From Streptomyces xiaopingdaonensis (GTDB lineage Bacteria > Actinomycetota > Actinomycetes > Streptomycetales > Streptomycetaceae), in the NCBI RefSeq assembly GCF_000262345.1, contig NZ_AJTQ01000356.1, forward strand, positions 20,127 to 84,126: DNA of 64,000 bases, in the 5' to 3' direction. This document shows, piece after piece, positions 62,828 through 64,000 of this stretch. A model generated the notes under the pieces. The model was not told where the DNA came from, did not search any database, and was given only the letters and a program-made list of their open reading frames with translations. Position 1 is the stretch's first letter. Every line of letters starts with the position of its first letter. The position numbers and the translations under genes are program-made.

Positions 62828-63832
62828 GTGGAGCTTCGAGCGTTTGAAAATCAATCCGAGAAACGAACACGTAGGATTATAGAGATCGCCACTCGGGATA
62901 CGGTTTATTGGGTCAACGCCAAGACTCGACTTGAAGACGTATTCGCCCCAAGTGAGGGAGATTCCAATCGCGAGCGAAGTTTTCTCCGCTATGCACACTT
63001 TGACTACACTCTTCACAGGCAAAGCTCAAGCGAAGCGATCTGGGCCTTCGAGTTTGACGGCCCAGGACACACCTCGGACCCGGACGTAATTCGACGGGAC
63101 CTCCTGAAGAATCGGATCTGCGCTCGGGCGAACCTTCCTCTCCTCCGAATCGAAGATGATCTGCTTGCAGCGATTGATGGAATATCTCTTCTAGAGTGGC
63201 TGATTCGCCGCTGGATGATACACGAGAAGATTATGCCGCGCATGATCGAGGGTCGCGATAGAGCTGCCGCAGACTACTCCGAACAGGATTGGGGTGAATT
63301 CAAAGTAACGGACGGCATTTTCATCACTCCCCCAGAGTTGGATGTGAACTTCTTGTTCGATTTGACTAATCCGTACCCCCCGTTGCCGAAGGTATCTTTG
63401 CGACTCTTGAGGGACTACGGGATTCGGGAGGGGATGTCACTGGAGCTCGGTTCCGATAACCGGGAGGATAGCGTCCAATGCCTCGCCACCGAAGCAATCT
63501 GGGATATCTCCACTGGCGGCCCACTTCCCGATCTGAATAGTTACGGTCTTCACAGTCGATCCTATTGTGACGTACAATTGCGGCGCGCCGGTCAAGATTG
63601 GCTCAGTGAACCTGCATTCGAGGCGACCGGCGAGTATTTGGCACGTGTGGCATACCCTCTATTTTCGAATCAGCGCACGCTGTGTGAAACAGACCCGGAA
63701 ACCCGTGAATTTGGAGTGTGCGGGCCGCCATATGGTGGGTCTCTCTGGGCTGCCGGTCCAATGATTGCGTGGTATAGGGCGCTGCGAGAGGTGGAGAAAT
63801 GGGCAGCTAAGAATCTCCCGAGAGTTGCCTAG
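62828..63832 (+). CDS. AT-richer island gene; DUF2726/PD-(D/E)XK nuclease-like N-terminal region
   Basis: A protein of 334 residues from GTG 62828, preceded by GGAGGGG. Residues about 45-115 read SFLRYAHFDYTLHRQSSSEAIWAFEFDGPGHTSDPDVIRRDLLKNRICARANLPLLRIEDD. The arrangement of a strand with E/D, a histidine, then rDxxKNxxxxxAxLPLLRI matches DUF2726 and related PD-(D/E)XK or Vsr-like nuclease folds. The remaining 200 residues show no domain that I know. GC content is about 50-55%, far below the core, and many codons end in A or T, so it is recently acquired. No partner gene is visible inside the window. A defence or DNA-processing role is a guess. Confidence 0.75.
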   Translation: MELRAFENQSEKRTRRIIEIATRDTVYWVNAKTRLEDVFAPSEGDSNRERSFLRYAHFDYTLHRQSSSEAIWAFEFDGPGHTSDPDVIRRDLLKNRICARANLPLLRIEDDLLAAIDGISLLEWLIRRWMIHEKIMPRMIEGRDRAAADYSEQDWGEFKVTDGIFITPPELDVNFLFDLTNPYPPLPKVSLRLLRDYGIREGMSLELGSDNREDSVQCLATEAIWDISTGGPLPDLNSYGLHSRSYCDVQLRRAGQDWLSEPAFEATGEYLARVAYPLFSNQRTLCETDPETREFGVCGPPYGGSLWAAGPMIAWYRALREVEKWAAKNLPRVA

Positions 63833-64000
63833 CCTTGGGTGAAAGAGTTTCTTGATCGCCGGATTTCGTGAGGCCACCAGCGCGTTTAGAGGGCTCAGAT
63901 GGTCGGTGGAGCGGCTTTGGGCTGGAGCTGCTTTGGCGTGAGAGATCAGGGGACCTTACGCTCGCCAGCGGATCGGGCAGCCTCTGCCTGCCCGCGTAGT
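63833..64000. other. Sequence after the island gene
   Basis: No complete gene or clear terminator in the last 168 bases. Base composition rises back towards the genome average over this stretch. The window ends before any next gene can be seen. Confidence 0.5.

Overview
The window is high-GC DNA (roughly 70% or more over most of its length) from a Streptomyces or very close actinomycete chromosome. The evidence is the gene content and order: the 5' end of clpC, lsr2, the nadC-nadB-panC-coaX group, an orphan nuoD, the folate genes, folE-ftsH-hpt-tilS, a DUF2342 protein, dacB and ppa, plus an XRE/HATPase/DUF397 regulatory set, a TipA-type MerR regulator and a cdgB-type diguanylate cyclase. Most genes are densely packed, use GTG or ATG starts with purine-rich ribosome sites or none at all, and carry long antisense open frames, as expected at this GC content.

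Layout. 1-9.5 kb: clpC start, lsr2, argA-like acetyltransferase, BlaI-type repressor, then a tight leftward operon (DUF2520 Rossmann protein, panC, nadB, nadC, coaX) joining NAD and CoA precursor synthesis. 9.5-12.7 kb: an eroded gene for an M24/creatinase-type protein and a divergent hydrolase/TetR pair with two matching operators. 12.7-21.7 kb: an ArsR-type regulator, a two-component system, a MidA-like methyltransferase, a glycine-betaine-type ABC uptake system and a coiled-coil membrane protein. 21.7-36.6 kb: orphan nuoD, two bacterial PH-domain membrane proteins, folP-NTF2-folB-folK-DUF3180, folE, ftsH, hpt, tilS, DUF2342 metalloprotease-like gene, dacB and ppa. 36.7-46 kb: ThrE-type exporter, a secreted protein, TipA-like regulator with its operator, PadR, aldehyde dehydrogenase and the XRE/HATPase/DUF397 trio. 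46-60.2 kb: ABC exporter, MreB-like protein, cyclic-nucleotide-domain protein, Gls24/Asp23, CbiZ, carbohydrate-binding-like membrane protein, CdgB-like enzyme, flavin reductase, ArfB-like release factor, TerD, DUF2630, pentapeptide-repeat protein, quinone oxidoreductase and a small exported protein.

The last 3.8 kb differs. From about 60.2 kb coding density falls, and there is a tyrosine-recombinase C-terminal remnant, a 43-base 3' piece of a threonine tRNA gene, related short repeats, a small hydrophobic gene with a strong terminator, and finally (62.7-63.9 kb) clearly AT-richer DNA with one intact gene whose N-terminal half resembles DUF2726/PD-(D/E)XK nuclease-like proteins. This looks like the edge of a decayed integrative element or genomic island, and it is the most likely place for undescribed biology here.

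Regulatory DNA is well preserved: perfect hairpin terminators after argA, coaX, the ABC uptake operon, ftsH, tipA-like, ppa/thrE and the ABC exporter; paired TetR operators; a TipA-type promoter; a palindrome shared by both intergenic regions of the XRE/DUF397 cluster; and at least ten genes whose -10 element sits 6-7 bases before the start codon, implying leaderless mRNAs. All function calls are from reading the sequence and from memory of the families; no search was run.
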